From Allofranklinella schreckenbergeri (lineage in GTDB: Bacteria > Pseudomonadota > Gammaproteobacteria > Burkholderiales > Burkholderiaceae_C): 64,000 nucleotides of DNA. The position numbers were made by a program, and so were the translations under genes. The notes below the pieces were generated by a model, which was not told the DNA's origin, searched no databases, and worked only from the letters and a program-made list of their open reading frames with translations. This document shows positions 37,314 through 46,849 of this stretch, piece after piece. The DNA is taken from NCBI RefSeq assembly GCF_003703475.1, contig NZ_RDQM01000008.1, forward strand, positions 62,001-126,000, given 5' to 3'. The number at the start of each line of letters is the position of its first letter. Within the stretch, counting starts at the first letter, position 1.

Positions 37314-39028
37314 TCAAGCAATTCATCGACAAGCTGCTGGGCAAACGCCGCACAGGCGCCGCCACTGCCGCCCCGCGCGCTAGGCGCAGCCCTGCTGCGG
37401 CCAAAGCCTCGGCTGCGGGCCACCCCCTGGGCCAACGCAACGAAGTGCCCGCACGCGCCCACGGGATCGATCCCACACTGGTGGATCGGCGCGCACAGGA
37501 AGTCGTGCACACCCTGCAAGATGCAGGCTATGAGGCCTACATCGTCGGCGGCGCGGTGCGCGACCTGTTGCTGGGCCTGCGCCCCAAGGATTTCGACGTC
37601 GCCACCAACGCCACGCCCGAGCAGGTCAAAAGCCTGTTCAGGCGCGCCTTCATCATCGGGCGGCGCTTTCGCATCGTGCACGTGGTCTTTGGGCGCGGGC
37701 GCGAGCACGAAGTCATCGAAGTCACCACCTTTCGCGGCTTTACCGACAACGCCAGCGCCGAGCGCGTGCATGGCAACGAAAAAACCAGCCGCCAGGCCCT
37801 GGCGGGCGTGCGCCACGCCGTGGACAGCAGCGGGCGCGTGCTGCGCGACAACGTCTGGGGCAGCCAGCAAGAAGATGCCGCCCGGCGCGACTTCAGCATC
37901 AACGCCATGTACTACGACCCGCGCTCGCAAACCGTGGTCGATTACCACGGCGGCATTGACGACGCCCGCCAGCGCACCATCCGCATGATCGGCAACGCCG
38001 AGACACGCTACCGCGAAGACCCCGTGCGCATGCTGCGCGCCATCCGCTTTGCCGCCAAGCTCGACGCGCTGGGCTTCACCCTCGACAGCGCCACCGCCCG
38101 CCCCATCGCCCTGCTGCTGCCGCTGCTCGAAGACATCCCCCCCAGCCGCATGTTCGACGAAATGCTCAAGCTGCTGCAAACCGGCCATGCCCTGGCCTCG
38201 GTAGCGCAGTTGCGCGCGCTGGGGCTGGGCCGTGGCGTCTATCCCCTGCTCGATCTGGCCGTGGCCCGCGCCGACTGGCCGCTGGTGCGCCTGGCCTTGC
38301 AAGACACCGACCGCCGCGTGGCCGAAGGCAAGCCCGTAGTACCCAGCTTCTTGCTCGCCTGCCTGCTGTGGGACGATGTGCAAACCCAATGGGAGCGCGC
38401 CCTGGCCCAGGGCGAGCACCCCACGCCCGCGCTGTCTGACGCCATCAGCGACGTCTTCGAGCGCCGCGTTGGCGAAGTCTCCGGCCGCGGCAAGCTGGGG
38501 GCGGAAATGCGGGAAATCTGGATGATGCAGCCGCGCTTTGAGCGCCGCACGGGCAAAGCCCCGCTCAACCTCATTGAGCAGCCGCGCTTTCGCGCCGGGT
38601 TGGACTTTTTGCGCCTGCGCGCGCGCACTGGCGAGCCGCTGCAAGCGCTGGTGCAATGGTGGGAAGCGCTCAGCCTGGCCGATGACGACGCCCGCGCCGA
38701 TCTGCTGGAGCAAGCCCGCCTGCATAGCCAGCAAGCGGGCGGCGGCGGCAAAAGCAAATCCTCACGCCGCACGCGCAAACCCACCGCCACGCCGGATGCC
38801 GACGCTGCCGATGCCCCCAGCGCCACCTGCAACAACAGCGACGACAGCGCCCCGCATGCAGCACCGCAGGCCAACGACGCGACCGATGCCCCCGCCGCCA
38901 AAAAACGCCGCCGCAGACGCCGCAAGCCAGCCGCCCAGCGTCCCGATGGCAGTGATGGCAGCAATGGCAGCGAAGCCAACAGCGGCAACAGCCACAGCGC
39001 CGCCGGTGGAGAAATGCCCCAACCCTGA
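37310..39028 (+). CDS. pcnB: Poly(A) polymerase I
   Basis: Adds poly(A) tails to RNA 3' ends and promotes decay. 572 aa. The nucleotidyltransferase head has IVGGAVRDLLLGLRPKDFDV with the catalytic Asp pair; the neck and body follow (YREDPVRMLRAIRFAAKL). The C-terminal 90 residues are low complexity, first Ala/Ser/Asp, then strongly basic (AKKRRRRRRKP), then Gly/Ser/Asn repeats; such basic tails bind RNA. The N-terminal 45 residues are also basic and disordered. Coupled to the HAD gene. Confidence 0.95.
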   Translation: MIKQFIDKLLGKRRTGAATAAPRARRSPAAAKASAAGHPLGQRNEVPARAHGIDPTLVDRRAQEVVHTLQDAGYEAYIVGGAVRDLLLGLRPKDFDVATNATPEQVKSLFRRAFIIGRRFRIVHVVFGRGREHEVIEVTTFRGFTDNASAERVHGNEKTSRQALAGVRHAVDSSGRVLRDNVWGSQQEDAARRDFSINAMYYDPRSQTVVDYHGGIDDARQRTIRMIGNAETRYREDPVRMLRAIRFAAKLDALGFTLDSATARPIALLLPLLEDIPPSRMFDEMLKLLQTGHALASVAQLRALGLGRGVYPLLDLAVARADWPLVRLALQDTDRRVAEGKPVVPSFLLACLLWDDVQTQWERALAQGEHPTPALSDAISDVFERRVGEVSGRGKLGAEMREIWMMQPRFERRTGKAPLNLIEQPRFRAGLDFLRLRARTGEPLQALVQWWEALSLADDDARADLLEQARLHSQQAGGGGKSKSSRRTRKPTATPDADAADAPSATCNNSDDSAPHAAPQANDATDAPAAKKRRRRRRKPAAQRPDGSDGSNGSEANSGNSHSAAGGEMPQP

Positions 39029-39070
39029 GCGCCCCAGCAGCATGAGTGGCAAAGGCGCAACGCCAGCAAA

Positions 39071-39145
39071 ACCAATCAAAGGAAATTTGATACCAATACC
39101 ATCAAGCCAAAATAAGGCAATTTATTTTCCTTTTGGTCGATAATA
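39071..39145 (-). repeat. Dispersed 3'-end palindrome, copy I
   Basis: Arms ACCAATCAAAGGAAAT and TTTTCCTTTTGGTCGAT; core ATCAAGCCAAAATAAGGC with a small GCC/GGC stem. Between pcnB and the MFS gene, both on the plus strand. The core is on the minus strand, the one exception to the orientation rule seen in other copies. Confidence 0.65.
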
Positions 39146-39156
39146 AAAAGCCCGTC

Positions 39157-40596
39157 ATGCCCTCGAACACCGCGCCTGTCCGCCCTGCACCCGCCTCCCG
39201 CGCCCACTATGGCGACGGCTTGCCGCCCGGCCCGCGGCGGCGCAGCGTTTTCGTCATCTTGCTGGGGTTGACGCTGGTCGTGCTCGATAGCTCCATCGTC
39301 ACCCTGGCCCTGCCCCGCATCGCCCGCACTTTCGAGACTTCCGCCTCCGCAGCCGTGTGGATCGTCACCGGCTACCAGTTGGCCGTGCTCGGCCTCATCC
39401 TGCCCATGGCCTCGCTGGGCGAGCGGCTCGATTACCGCCGCGTTTATCTCTGGGGCATGGCGGTGTTTGCCGCCGCCTCGCTGCTGTGCACGCTGGCGCA
39501 AAGCCTGTGGCAGCTTGTGGCCTGCCGCGTGCTGGTGGGCGCAGCGGGGGCGGCCATCATGGGCGTTTCGCCCGCCATCGTGCGCCTGACCTACCCTGCC
39601 GCCCTGCTGGGGCGCGGCTTTGCGCTCAACGCCACCACGGTGGCCATCGCCGCCGTCACCGGCCCCACGCTGGCCGCGCTCATCCTCTCCGCGCTGGATT
39701 GGCCCTGGCTGTTCGCCCTGAGCGCGCCGCTGGCCGCCCTCACCCTCTGGCAAGGCAGGCGCCACCTGCCCTCGCGCCCGCCGCCGGCCACGCCCCCACC
39801 CCTGGCCGCGCTGGATTGGCTGCTCAACATCGCCACGTTCGCCCTGCTGTTTTGGGGGCTGGATCGGCTGGTGGCCCACGGCATTGGGCAAGGCGGGCTC
39901 ACCGACGAAGGCTGGCAGGCCCTCGCCGCACTGGCTCTGGGACTGACGCTGGGGGCCTGGTATGTGCGCCGCCAATGGCATTTGCCCGCGCCGCTGCTGC
40001 CGCTGGATTTGCTGCGCATTCCGGTGTTTGCCCTCTCCATGTGCGCCTCAATCAGCGCTTTCAGCGCCCAGATGCTCGCCATGATCGCCCTGCCTTTCTT
40101 GAGCATGTCCATCCTGCACCACCCGCCGCTGTGGACTGGGCTGCTGGTGAGCATTTGGCCCATCAGCATCGCCCTGATTGCGCCGCTGGCGGGGCGACTG
40201 GTCGGGCGCTGGCCCGGCAGCCTGCTGGGTGCGACGGGGATGCTGATGCTCGCCACAGGCATGATCGCCCTGGCGTGGATGCCGCTGTACGCCTCGCCCT
40301 GGTGGATGGGCGCCGCGCTGGCGCTCAGCGGCGCGGGATTTGGGCTGTTTCAAACACCCAATAACCACATCATCCTCACCAGCGGCCCGCCCGAGCGCAG
40401 CGGCGCTGCGGGCGGCATGCAAGGCACGGCGCGCCTGACGGGGCAATCGCTCGGCTCTGCCCTGGCCGCTGGCGTATTCGCCTTTCTGCCCCCGCCGCAC
40501 GTTCTGCAAGGCCCGCAAACCGCGTTTGCCATCGCCGCCGCCTGCGCCTTGCTCGCCGCTTGCGCCAGCGCCCTGCGCAAACGCAGCCAGCGTTAG
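39157..40596 (+). CDS. MFS transporter, DHA2 (EmrB/QacA) drug-exporter type
   Basis: A 479-aa inner-membrane protein with about 14 hydrophobic segments. The DHA2 signature VVLDSSIVTLALPRIARTF is near residue 45, VTGYQLAVLGLILPMASLGE follows, and motif A-like GERLDYRRVY is present. Predicted proton-driven export of drugs or organic compounds; substrate unknown. The ATG at 39157 is preferred over an upstream TTG. The stop codon lies inside the large hairpin at 40595-40654, so the terminator begins within the gene. Confidence 0.9.
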   Translation: MPSNTAPVRPAPASRAHYGDGLPPGPRRRSVFVILLGLTLVVLDSSIVTLALPRIARTFETSASAAVWIVTGYQLAVLGLILPMASLGERLDYRRVYLWGMAVFAAASLLCTLAQSLWQLVACRVLVGAAGAAIMGVSPAIVRLTYPAALLGRGFALNATTVAIAAVTGPTLAALILSALDWPWLFALSAPLAALTLWQGRRHLPSRPPPATPPPLAALDWLLNIATFALLFWGLDRLVAHGIGQGGLTDEGWQALAALALGLTLGAWYVRRQWHLPAPLLPLDLLRIPVFALSMCASISAFSAQMLAMIALPFLSMSILHHPPLWTGLLVSIWPISIALIAPLAGRLVGRWPGSLLGATGMLMLATGMIALAWMPLYASPWWMGAALALSGAGFGLFQTPNNHIILTSGPPERSGAAGGMQGTARLTGQSLGSALAAGVFAFLPPPHVLQGPQTAFAIAAACALLAACASALRKRSQR

Positions 40597-40654
40597 AGCG
40601 TGTGATGCACTTTTCGCCCCCCGCAGGGGGAGCGCAAAGTGCATCACACGCTCT
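40595..40654. terminator. Near-perfect 60-bp hairpin overlapping the MFS stop
   Basis: AGAGCGTGTGATGCACTTT (40595-40613) pairs perfectly with its complement at 40636-40654; the loop itself can pair (CGCCCCC with GGGGGAGCG). A degenerate copy lies at 10-66. No long T-run follows, so it may act in termination or mRNA stability or be a mobile repeat end. Confidence 0.7.
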
Positions 40655-40706
40655 AGTTGTCGTTGAGATTCAGTATTGCGGCGGTGTTTTTGGTCAAAAC
40701 TGTGCA

Positions 40707-40756
40707 TCTGCGGCTTTTGCCTCGAAAAACCGCTTCGCAAACCCAATCTCAACAAC
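40707..40756 (+). repeat. 50-bp dispersed repeat (partner of 17760-17809)
   Basis: The reverse complement differs from 17760-17809 at three positions. It ends in AATCTCAACAAC, and GTTGTCGTTGAGATT at 40656-40670 forms an imperfect inverted end, so 40656-40756 may be one element of about 100 bp. It lies in the leader region of bpt. Confidence 0.65.
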
Positions 40757-40785
40757 TCCCAGGATGGCGTTTGCCGATACAGCCC

Positions 40786-41514
40786 ATGACCACCCGCTCG
40801 TTCCTGCCCCTTTCCGTCACCGCACCTTACCCATGCAGTTACCTGCCCGGGGCGACGGCGCGCTCGCTGCTGGTCACACCAGGGGACGTGGTGGATACCC
40901 AGGTGTATTCGGCGTTGGTGGACAAAGGCTTTCGGCGCAGCGGCCTGTTTACCTATCGCCCCCTCTGCCAAGGCTGCAATGCCTGCCAAACCCTGCGCCT
41001 GCCCGTGCAGTCTTTTGCACCCAACCGCAGCCAACGGCGCACCTGGCTGCAGCATCAGGCGCTCACGGTGCGCATCGCCGCGCCCCGAATGCAAGCCGAG
41101 CATTACGCGCTCTACCAGCGCTACCTGAAAGCGCGCCACAGCGGCGGGGGGATGGAGAGCGACAGCGCCAGCGATTACGAGCAGCTTTTGCTGCGCAGCC
41201 GCGTCAATACGCAACTGGTGGAGTTCTGGGCTGCCAGCGAGCAGGGAGGCGCGCAACTGCGCATGGTCAGCGTGGTCGATGTGCTGCAACAGGGGCTGTC
41301 AGCGGTCTATACCTTTTACGACGACGCCATCAAAGGCCTGGGCACTTTCAGCATCCTGTGGCTCGTCCACTGGGCGCGCCAGTTGGGCTTGGCCTATGTG
41401 TATCTGGGCTACTGGATTGAGGGTTGCACCAAGATGGCCTACAAAACGCGTTTTTTGCCTTGCGAAATTTTGCAAGATGGGCGCTGGGTACGCGTGGAGC
41501 GGGCCAGCGCGTAA
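40786..41514 (+). CDS. bpt: Aspartate/glutamate leucyltransferase (N-end rule)
   Basis: Transfers Leu from tRNA to proteins with N-terminal Asp or Glu, marking them for ClpS/ClpAP decay. 242 aa; the N-terminal cysteine motif is CQGCNACQTLRLPV and the C-terminal part has YVYLGYWIEGCTKMAYK. In related genomes it is often next to aat; here aat is not in the window. Its leader region carries two dispersed repeats, which may separate it from the MFS gene. Confidence 0.94.
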   Translation: MTTRSFLPLSVTAPYPCSYLPGATARSLLVTPGDVVDTQVYSALVDKGFRRSGLFTYRPLCQGCNACQTLRLPVQSFAPNRSQRRTWLQHQALTVRIAAPRMQAEHYALYQRYLKARHSGGGMESDSASDYEQLLLRSRVNTQLVEFWAASEQGGAQLRMVSVVDVLQQGLSAVYTFYDDAIKGLGTFSILWLVHWARQLGLAYVYLGYWIEGCTKMAYKTRFLPCEILQDGRWVRVERASA

Positions 41515-41643
41515 CCAAGGCGCGGCAGGCGCTTCCTCAGAACAGGCTCCCAGCCCCCTTCGCTCGCAACCCTTTGAAAAAAAAGCCATTTATGCCATTT
41601 CTTTACGGTTGGCTGAGGTGGCTGCCCGTAAAATCCGCGCCCT

Positions 41644-44600
41644 ATGCAGCCCGTCACTCTCAGCACCATTGTTTTGCTGCCGTTCATCGGCAGCTTGTTG
41701 GCCGTCATCCTGCCGTCCAATGCGCGCAATAGCGAATCGACGCTGGCTGGGTTGATCGCGCTGTTTTGCGCGGTGCAACTGGGGTTGCACTACCCCGCCA
41801 TCAGCGGTGGCGAAGTGATCGAGCAAGAGTTTCTCTGGCTAACCTCCTACGGGTTGAACCTCAATCTGCGCATGGACGGCTTTGCCTGGATGTTTGCCAT
41901 GCTGGTCTATGGCATTGGCGCGCTGGTGGTGCTGTACGCGCGCTATTACATGTCGCCCAAAGACCCGGTACCGCGCTTTTTCTCCTTCTTGCTGGCCTTC
42001 ATGGGCTCCATGGCGGGGGTGGTGCTCTCGGGCAACATCATCCAGCTCTCCTTTTTCTGGGAGCTGACCAGCATTTACTCCTTCTTGCTGATTGGCTACT
42101 GGCACCACCGCAAGGATGCGCGGCGCGGCGCGCGCATGGCCCTCACCGTCACGGGCGCGGGCGGGCTGTGCCTGTTCGCAGGCATGTTGCTGCTGGGGCA
42201 TATCGTGGGCAGCTACGACCTGGACAATGTGCTGGCGGCAGGCTCGCAAATCCGCAACCACCCCGCCTACACCACCGCTTTATGCCTGATCTTGCTGGGC
42301 GCATTCAGCAAAAGCGCCCAAGTGCCGTTTCACTTCTGGCTGCCCAACGCCATGGCCGCGCCCACGCCCGTCTCGGCGTATTTGCACTCGGCCACCATGG
42401 TCAAGGCGGGGGTGTTTCTGCTGGCGCGCTTCTGGCCCGTGCTCAGCGGCACCGAAGAATGGTTTTGGCTGGTCAGCAGCATGGGCGCAGCCACGCTGCT
42501 GTTTGGCTCGTTCATGGCCATGTTCCAGAACGATCTCAAAGGGCTGCTGGCCTATTCGACCATCTCCCACCTGGGGCTGATTACGCTGCTGCTGGGCCTG
42601 AACCGCGAGCTGGCGGCCGTGGCAGCAGTGTTTCACATCATCAACCACGCCACCTTCAAAGCGTCGCTGTTCATGGTGGTGGGCATCGTGGACCATGAAA
42701 CCGGCACGCGCGACATTCGCCGCCTCTCGGGCCTGTACAAGCTCATGCCCCTGACGGGGACGCTGGCCATCGTGGCCACCATGGCCATGGCAGGCGTGCC
42801 GTTTTTCAACGGCTTTCTCTCCAAAGAAATGTTCTTCGCGGAAACCGTGCTGGTGCACGCGCCCGCCTACATCCAAGCCAGCCTGCCGGTATTGGCCGTG
42901 CTATTTGGCATTTTCAGCGTCATTTATTCGCTGCATTTTGCCTACGACGTGTTCTTTGGCCCGCCGACGGAAGATTTGCCCAAGACCCCGCACGATCCGC
43001 CCATCTGGATGAACGTGCCCGTGGGCTTGCTGGTCGTGCTGTGCCTGTTGGTAGGCGCTTTCCCCGCCCTGATGGTGGGGGATTTCCTGGCCGTGGCCGC
43101 CCAGCCTGTAGTGGGCGATCTGCCTGAATACAGCCTGGCCGTCTGGCACGGCTGGAACCGGCCATTCCAGATGAGTATGGTCGCCCTGGGTGTGGGGTTG
43201 GCGCTGTTCTTCCTCGTCATCCGTCCGCTGCGCGGCAAAAACTACTTCAAGGATTACGCCTTTACCTGGACGTTGACCGGCAAGCGTATTTTTGAGTACC
43301 TGCTGGCCTGGACTTCGCGCAAAAGCCGCGCCCTGCGCTCGCGCCTGACGACGCAGCGCCTGCAATGGCAAATGTTCTGGCTGATGATGGTGACGTTCCT
43401 GGCCGTGGGCCTGCCTCTGTGGAAAGACGGGCTGACGATTGGCGAGCGGCCCATGATGACGCATTCGCCAGGCTTTGCCACCCTGTGGTTCCTGGGCATG
43501 CTCTGCGCCATCGCCGCCGCCTGGCAAGCCAAATACCACCGCCTGGCGGCTATGACCTTGCTGGGCGCCACCGGGCTGTGCGTGGCCATCACGTTCTTGT
43601 GGTTTTCCGCCCCCGATCTGGGGCTGACGCAGTTGACGGTGGAAATCGTCACCACCATCTTGCTGCTGTTGGGGCTACGCTGGCTGCCCGTGCGCGACAA
43701 AACCATCCGCCCCGTAGTGCGCGAGGTGGATTTGAGCATCGCCCAGGCGCGGCGCGCGCGCGACTTCATCATCGCCCTGGTGGCCGGTTGCGGCATCGCT
43801 TTGCTGACTTACGCCATGCTCAGCCGCCCGTTTGCCGAAAGCACCTCCACCTTCTTCCTGGAGCGCGCGCTCAGCGAAGGCGGCGGCACCAACGTCGTCA
43901 ACGTGATGCTGGTGGATTTCCGCGCGTTCGACACTTTTGGGGAAATCGTGGTGCTGGCCATCGTCGGCTTGACGGTGTACGCCTTGTTGCGGCGCTTCCG
44001 CCCCGCGCGCGAAACCATGGATTTGCCCATGCAGCAGCGCGTGCTGCCCGGTGACTTGATTACCGACCTGTTCAACCCCCGCCAGGCTAAAGACACGGCC
44101 ATTGGCTACCTCACCGTTCCTGCGGTGCTGGTGCGCCTGCTGCTGCCCATCACCACCATGGTGGCGGTGTATTTCTTTCTGCGCGGCCACAACGAGCCGG
44201 GCGGCGGCTTTGTGGCCGGGCTGATCTTTTCGCTGGGCCTGCTGCTGCAATACATCATCTCGGGCACCGAGTGGGTTGAGGCCAACATCACGCTTTATCC
44301 GCGCCGCTGGATCGCCTTTGGCCTGCTGTGCGCCATCGTCACCGGGGCCGGTTCGCTGTATTTCGACTACCCCTTCATGACCACGCACATGATGCATGTG
44401 CACTTGCCCTATTTGAACGAAGAAATCCACATCGCCAGCGCCATGTTTTTTGACCTGGCGGTGTTTGCCGTCGTCGTCGGCTCGGTGCTGCTCATTCTCA
44501 CCGCGCTAGCCCACCAATCCACCCGCGGCCATCGCTACCACGCGCGCAAGCTCGAAGACGAAGCCGAGGCCAAAGAGGCTGCCATCGCCCGCGCCAAGCA

Positions 44601-44658
44601 GGCCGCCGCCTATGCAGAAATCGCTCGCCTCAACAGGCAGCCCCCCACCCCGAGATAA
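41644..44658 (+). CDS. mnhA: Mrp/Mnh antiporter subunit A fused to subunit B
   Basis: First gene of a Mrp-type Na+(K+)/H+ antiporter operon. 1004 aa, the length of the fused MrpA-MrpB form. Residues 1-750 form a NuoL/ND5-like channel (FHFWLPNAMAAPTPVSAYLH; the conserved Lys is in SATMVKAGVFLLARF). A MrpB-type domain follows after about residue 810 (VYFFLRGHNEPGGGFVAGLI). The multi-subunit complex exports Na+ or K+ against proton uptake at high pH or salt. ATG at 41644; no strong ribosome site. Confidence 0.95.
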   Translation: MQPVTLSTIVLLPFIGSLLAVILPSNARNSESTLAGLIALFCAVQLGLHYPAISGGEVIEQEFLWLTSYGLNLNLRMDGFAWMFAMLVYGIGALVVLYARYYMSPKDPVPRFFSFLLAFMGSMAGVVLSGNIIQLSFFWELTSIYSFLLIGYWHHRKDARRGARMALTVTGAGGLCLFAGMLLLGHIVGSYDLDNVLAAGSQIRNHPAYTTALCLILLGAFSKSAQVPFHFWLPNAMAAPTPVSAYLHSATMVKAGVFLLARFWPVLSGTEEWFWLVSSMGAATLLFGSFMAMFQNDLKGLLAYSTISHLGLITLLLGLNRELAAVAAVFHIINHATFKASLFMVVGIVDHETGTRDIRRLSGLYKLMPLTGTLAIVATMAMAGVPFFNGFLSKEMFFAETVLVHAPAYIQASLPVLAVLFGIFSVIYSLHFAYDVFFGPPTEDLPKTPHDPPIWMNVPVGLLVVLCLLVGAFPALMVGDFLAVAAQPVVGDLPEYSLAVWHGWNRPFQMSMVALGVGLALFFLVIRPLRGKNYFKDYAFTWTLTGKRIFEYLLAWTSRKSRALRSRLTTQRLQWQMFWLMMVTFLAVGLPLWKDGLTIGERPMMTHSPGFATLWFLGMLCAIAAAWQAKYHRLAAMTLLGATGLCVAITFLWFSAPDLGLTQLTVEIVTTILLLLGLRWLPVRDKTIRPVVREVDLSIAQARRARDFIIALVAGCGIALLTYAMLSRPFAESTSTFFLERALSEGGGTNVVNVMLVDFRAFDTFGEIVVLAIVGLTVYALLRRFRPARETMDLPMQQRVLPGDLITDLFNPRQAKDTAIGYLTVPAVLVRLLLPITTMVAVYFFLRGHNEPGGGFVAGLIFSLGLLLQYIISGTEWVEANITLYPRRWIAFGLLCAIVTGAGSLYFDYPFMTTHMMHVHLPYLNEEIHIASAMFFDLAVFAVVVGSVLLILTALAHQSTRGHRYHARKLEDEAEAKEAAIARAKQAAAYAEIARLNRQPPTPR

Positions 44659-44673
44659 GGACAGGAGACAACC

Positions 44674-45036
44674 ATGGAAATCATCCTGGCCATTGCCATT
44701 GGCGTACTGACCGGCGCTGGCGTGTGGCTACTGCTGCGCCCGCGTACCTTCCAGCTCATCATCGGCCTGGGCCTGCTGAGCTACGCCGTCAATTTGTTCA
44801 TTTTCTCCATGGGCCGCCTGGGCCTGGCCATCGACCGCGAGCCGGTCTTGCGCCCGGGCGTGCCCCAAGATTTGCTGCACTATGCCGACCCGCTGCCCCA
44901 GGCCCTGGTGCTCACGGCCATCGTGATCGGCTTTGCCACCACCGCGCTGTTTCTCGTCGTGCTGCTGGCGCTGCGCGGCATGAGCGGCACCGACCACGTG
45001 GACGGCTCCCTAGCCGCGGAAAAACACGACGCGTGA
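44674..45036 (+). CDS. mnhC: Mrp/Mnh antiporter subunit C
   Basis: A 120-aa, three-helix membrane protein related to NuoK, with GAGVWLLLRPRTFQLIIGLG and DPLPQALVLTAIVIGFATTA, the invariant DPLPQALVLTAIVI signature. A clear AGGAGA ribosome site precedes the ATG. Follows mnhA by 15 bases and precedes mnhD by 16. Confidence 0.95.
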   Translation: MEIILAIAIGVLTGAGVWLLLRPRTFQLIIGLGLLSYAVNLFIFSMGRLGLAIDREPVLRPGVPQDLLHYADPLPQALVLTAIVIGFATTALFLVVLLALRGMSGTDHVDGSLAAEKHDA

Positions 45037-45052
45037 GAGCGAACTGCACACC

Positions 45053-46849
45053 ATGATGACCGATTGGCTGCAACAGCTTGCCCCCCACATGATCCTGGCG
45101 CCCATTTTGGTGCCCATGGTCACTGCCGCCCTGGTGCTCTTTTTGCGTGAGGAGCGCCAGCGCATCAAGCTCTACCTGAACGTTTTTTCCTGCATCGTCA
45201 GCCTCGCCGTTGCCGTTCACCTGCTGCTGTGGAGCGACCAGCAAGGCGCAGCCTCGACCATGAGCATTTACCTCGTGGGCAACTGGCCCGCCGATTTCGG
45301 CATCATGCTGGTGCTCGATCGGCTCTCGGCCCTGATGCTGGCGCTCACGGCCGTGCTGGCCCTGTCGGCAGCCCTTTATGCCGCCGCGCGCTGGCACCGC
45401 GCCGGGGTGAACTTCCACGGCCTGTTTCAATTGCAGCTCATGGGTTTGAACGGCGTGTTCCTGACGGGCGATTTGTTCAACCTGTTCGTCTTTATCGAGA
45501 TCCTGCTGGCCGCCTCCTACGGCCTGCTGCTGCATGGCTCGGGGCGCCAGCGCGTGCAAGCGGGGCTGCACTACATCGCCATCAACCTGGTGGCGTCGTC
45601 CATGCTGCTGATCGGCATCTCCATGTTCTACGGCCTCACCGGCACCCTCAATTTGGCGGGCATCGCCAGCGCCATCCCTGACGTGGCCGATCAAGACCGG
45701 CCGCTGCTGCACGCCGCCGTAGGCATTCTGGCCATTGCCATCCTCACCAAAGCCGCCGTCTGGCCCATGAACTTCTGGCTCACGCGCGCCTACAGCGCCG
45801 CCACCGCGCCATCGGCCGCCTTGTTCGCCATCATGACCAAGGTCGGCATCTACATGGTGCTGCGGTTGTGGACGCTGCTGTTCGGCTACGACGCGGGCAC
45901 CTCCGCCCAATACGGCGGCCAATGGCTGAGCTACCTGGGCATGGCCACCATCGCGGTGGGCGCGCTGGGCGTGCTCAGCTCGCAAAAAATCGGCAACCTG
46001 GCCGGTTACAGCGCCATCGTGTCCTCCGGCACGCTGCTGGCCGCGCTCGGCTTTGGGCAAAACCTGCTCACCGCCAGCCTGCTGTATTACCTGGTGACCT
46101 CCACCCTGGCCGTGAGCGCCTGCTTTTTGCTCGCCGATTTGATGGATCGCTGGCGCAACGACGGCAAAGATTACGCCCCCTACGAAGCAGAGGATGAAGC
46201 GCCCTTTCTCACCGCCGATCTCAAAGGCCAGTTGCAAGCGTGGAACCTCGACGAGCGCCAGCAAGCCTTGGTCGGGCGCGCCATGCCTGCGGCCGTCGCC
46301 TTGCTGGGCATGGGCTTTTTGGCCTGCACCCTGCTCATTGCCGGGCTGCCGCCGCTATCGGGCTTTATCGGCAAATTCGCCATGCTCACCGCCTTGCTCA
46401 ACCCTTTGGGTATGGGCGCCTCCATCGGGCAAACGCCCGGCATTGATGGCTGGGCGCTGATGGCCTTGCTGATCGCCTCGGGGCTGATGGCGCTGATTGC
46501 GTTTTCGCGCGCGGGCATCCGCCATTTCTGGGCCTCGCACGACCGCAGCCCGCCAGAAGTCAAAATCATCGAAGGCTTGCCATTGGCCCTCTTGCTAGGC
46601 GCTTGCGTGGCGCTGACCGTGCAGGCTGACGACGTGATGCGCTACATGAAGGCCACTTCCAACGCGCTGTACGCGCCCGATGACTACATCCAGTCCGTGC
46701 TGCAAACCCAGGTCAAGCCCTACCCCTCGCAATACCAGCCCACCGTCTCCGACCCGGCCGATCTGCCCCGCCCAGCGCCTGAAGCCGCGCCCGGCACGGC
46801 ACCGGCTGCGGCTCCTGCGCCCGCTGCGGCCGAGAAAGGCGCGCCATGA
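45053..46849 (+). CDS. mnhD: Mrp/Mnh antiporter subunit D
   Basis: A 598-aa NuoM/ND4-like channel subunit. Conserved helices include FNLFVFIEILLAASYGLLLH and FWLTRAYSAATAPSAALFAI, with the essential Lys in LTKAAVWPMNFWL. The C-terminal 50 residues are Pro/Ala-rich and cytoplasmic, not part of the channel. Its stop overlaps the mnhE start by four bases. Confidence 0.95.
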   Translation: MMTDWLQQLAPHMILAPILVPMVTAALVLFLREERQRIKLYLNVFSCIVSLAVAVHLLLWSDQQGAASTMSIYLVGNWPADFGIMLVLDRLSALMLALTAVLALSAALYAAARWHRAGVNFHGLFQLQLMGLNGVFLTGDLFNLFVFIEILLAASYGLLLHGSGRQRVQAGLHYIAINLVASSMLLIGISMFYGLTGTLNLAGIASAIPDVADQDRPLLHAAVGILAIAILTKAAVWPMNFWLTRAYSAATAPSAALFAIMTKVGIYMVLRLWTLLFGYDAGTSAQYGGQWLSYLGMATIAVGALGVLSSQKIGNLAGYSAIVSSGTLLAALGFGQNLLTASLLYYLVTSTLAVSACFLLADLMDRWRNDGKDYAPYEAEDEAPFLTADLKGQLQAWNLDERQQALVGRAMPAAVALLGMGFLACTLLIAGLPPLSGFIGKFAMLTALLNPLGMGASIGQTPGIDGWALMALLIASGLMALIAFSRAGIRHFWASHDRSPPEVKIIEGLPLALLLGACVALTVQADDVMRYMKATSNALYAPDDYIQSVLQTQVKPYPSQYQPTVSDPADLPRPAPEAAPGTAPAAAPAPAAAEKGAP

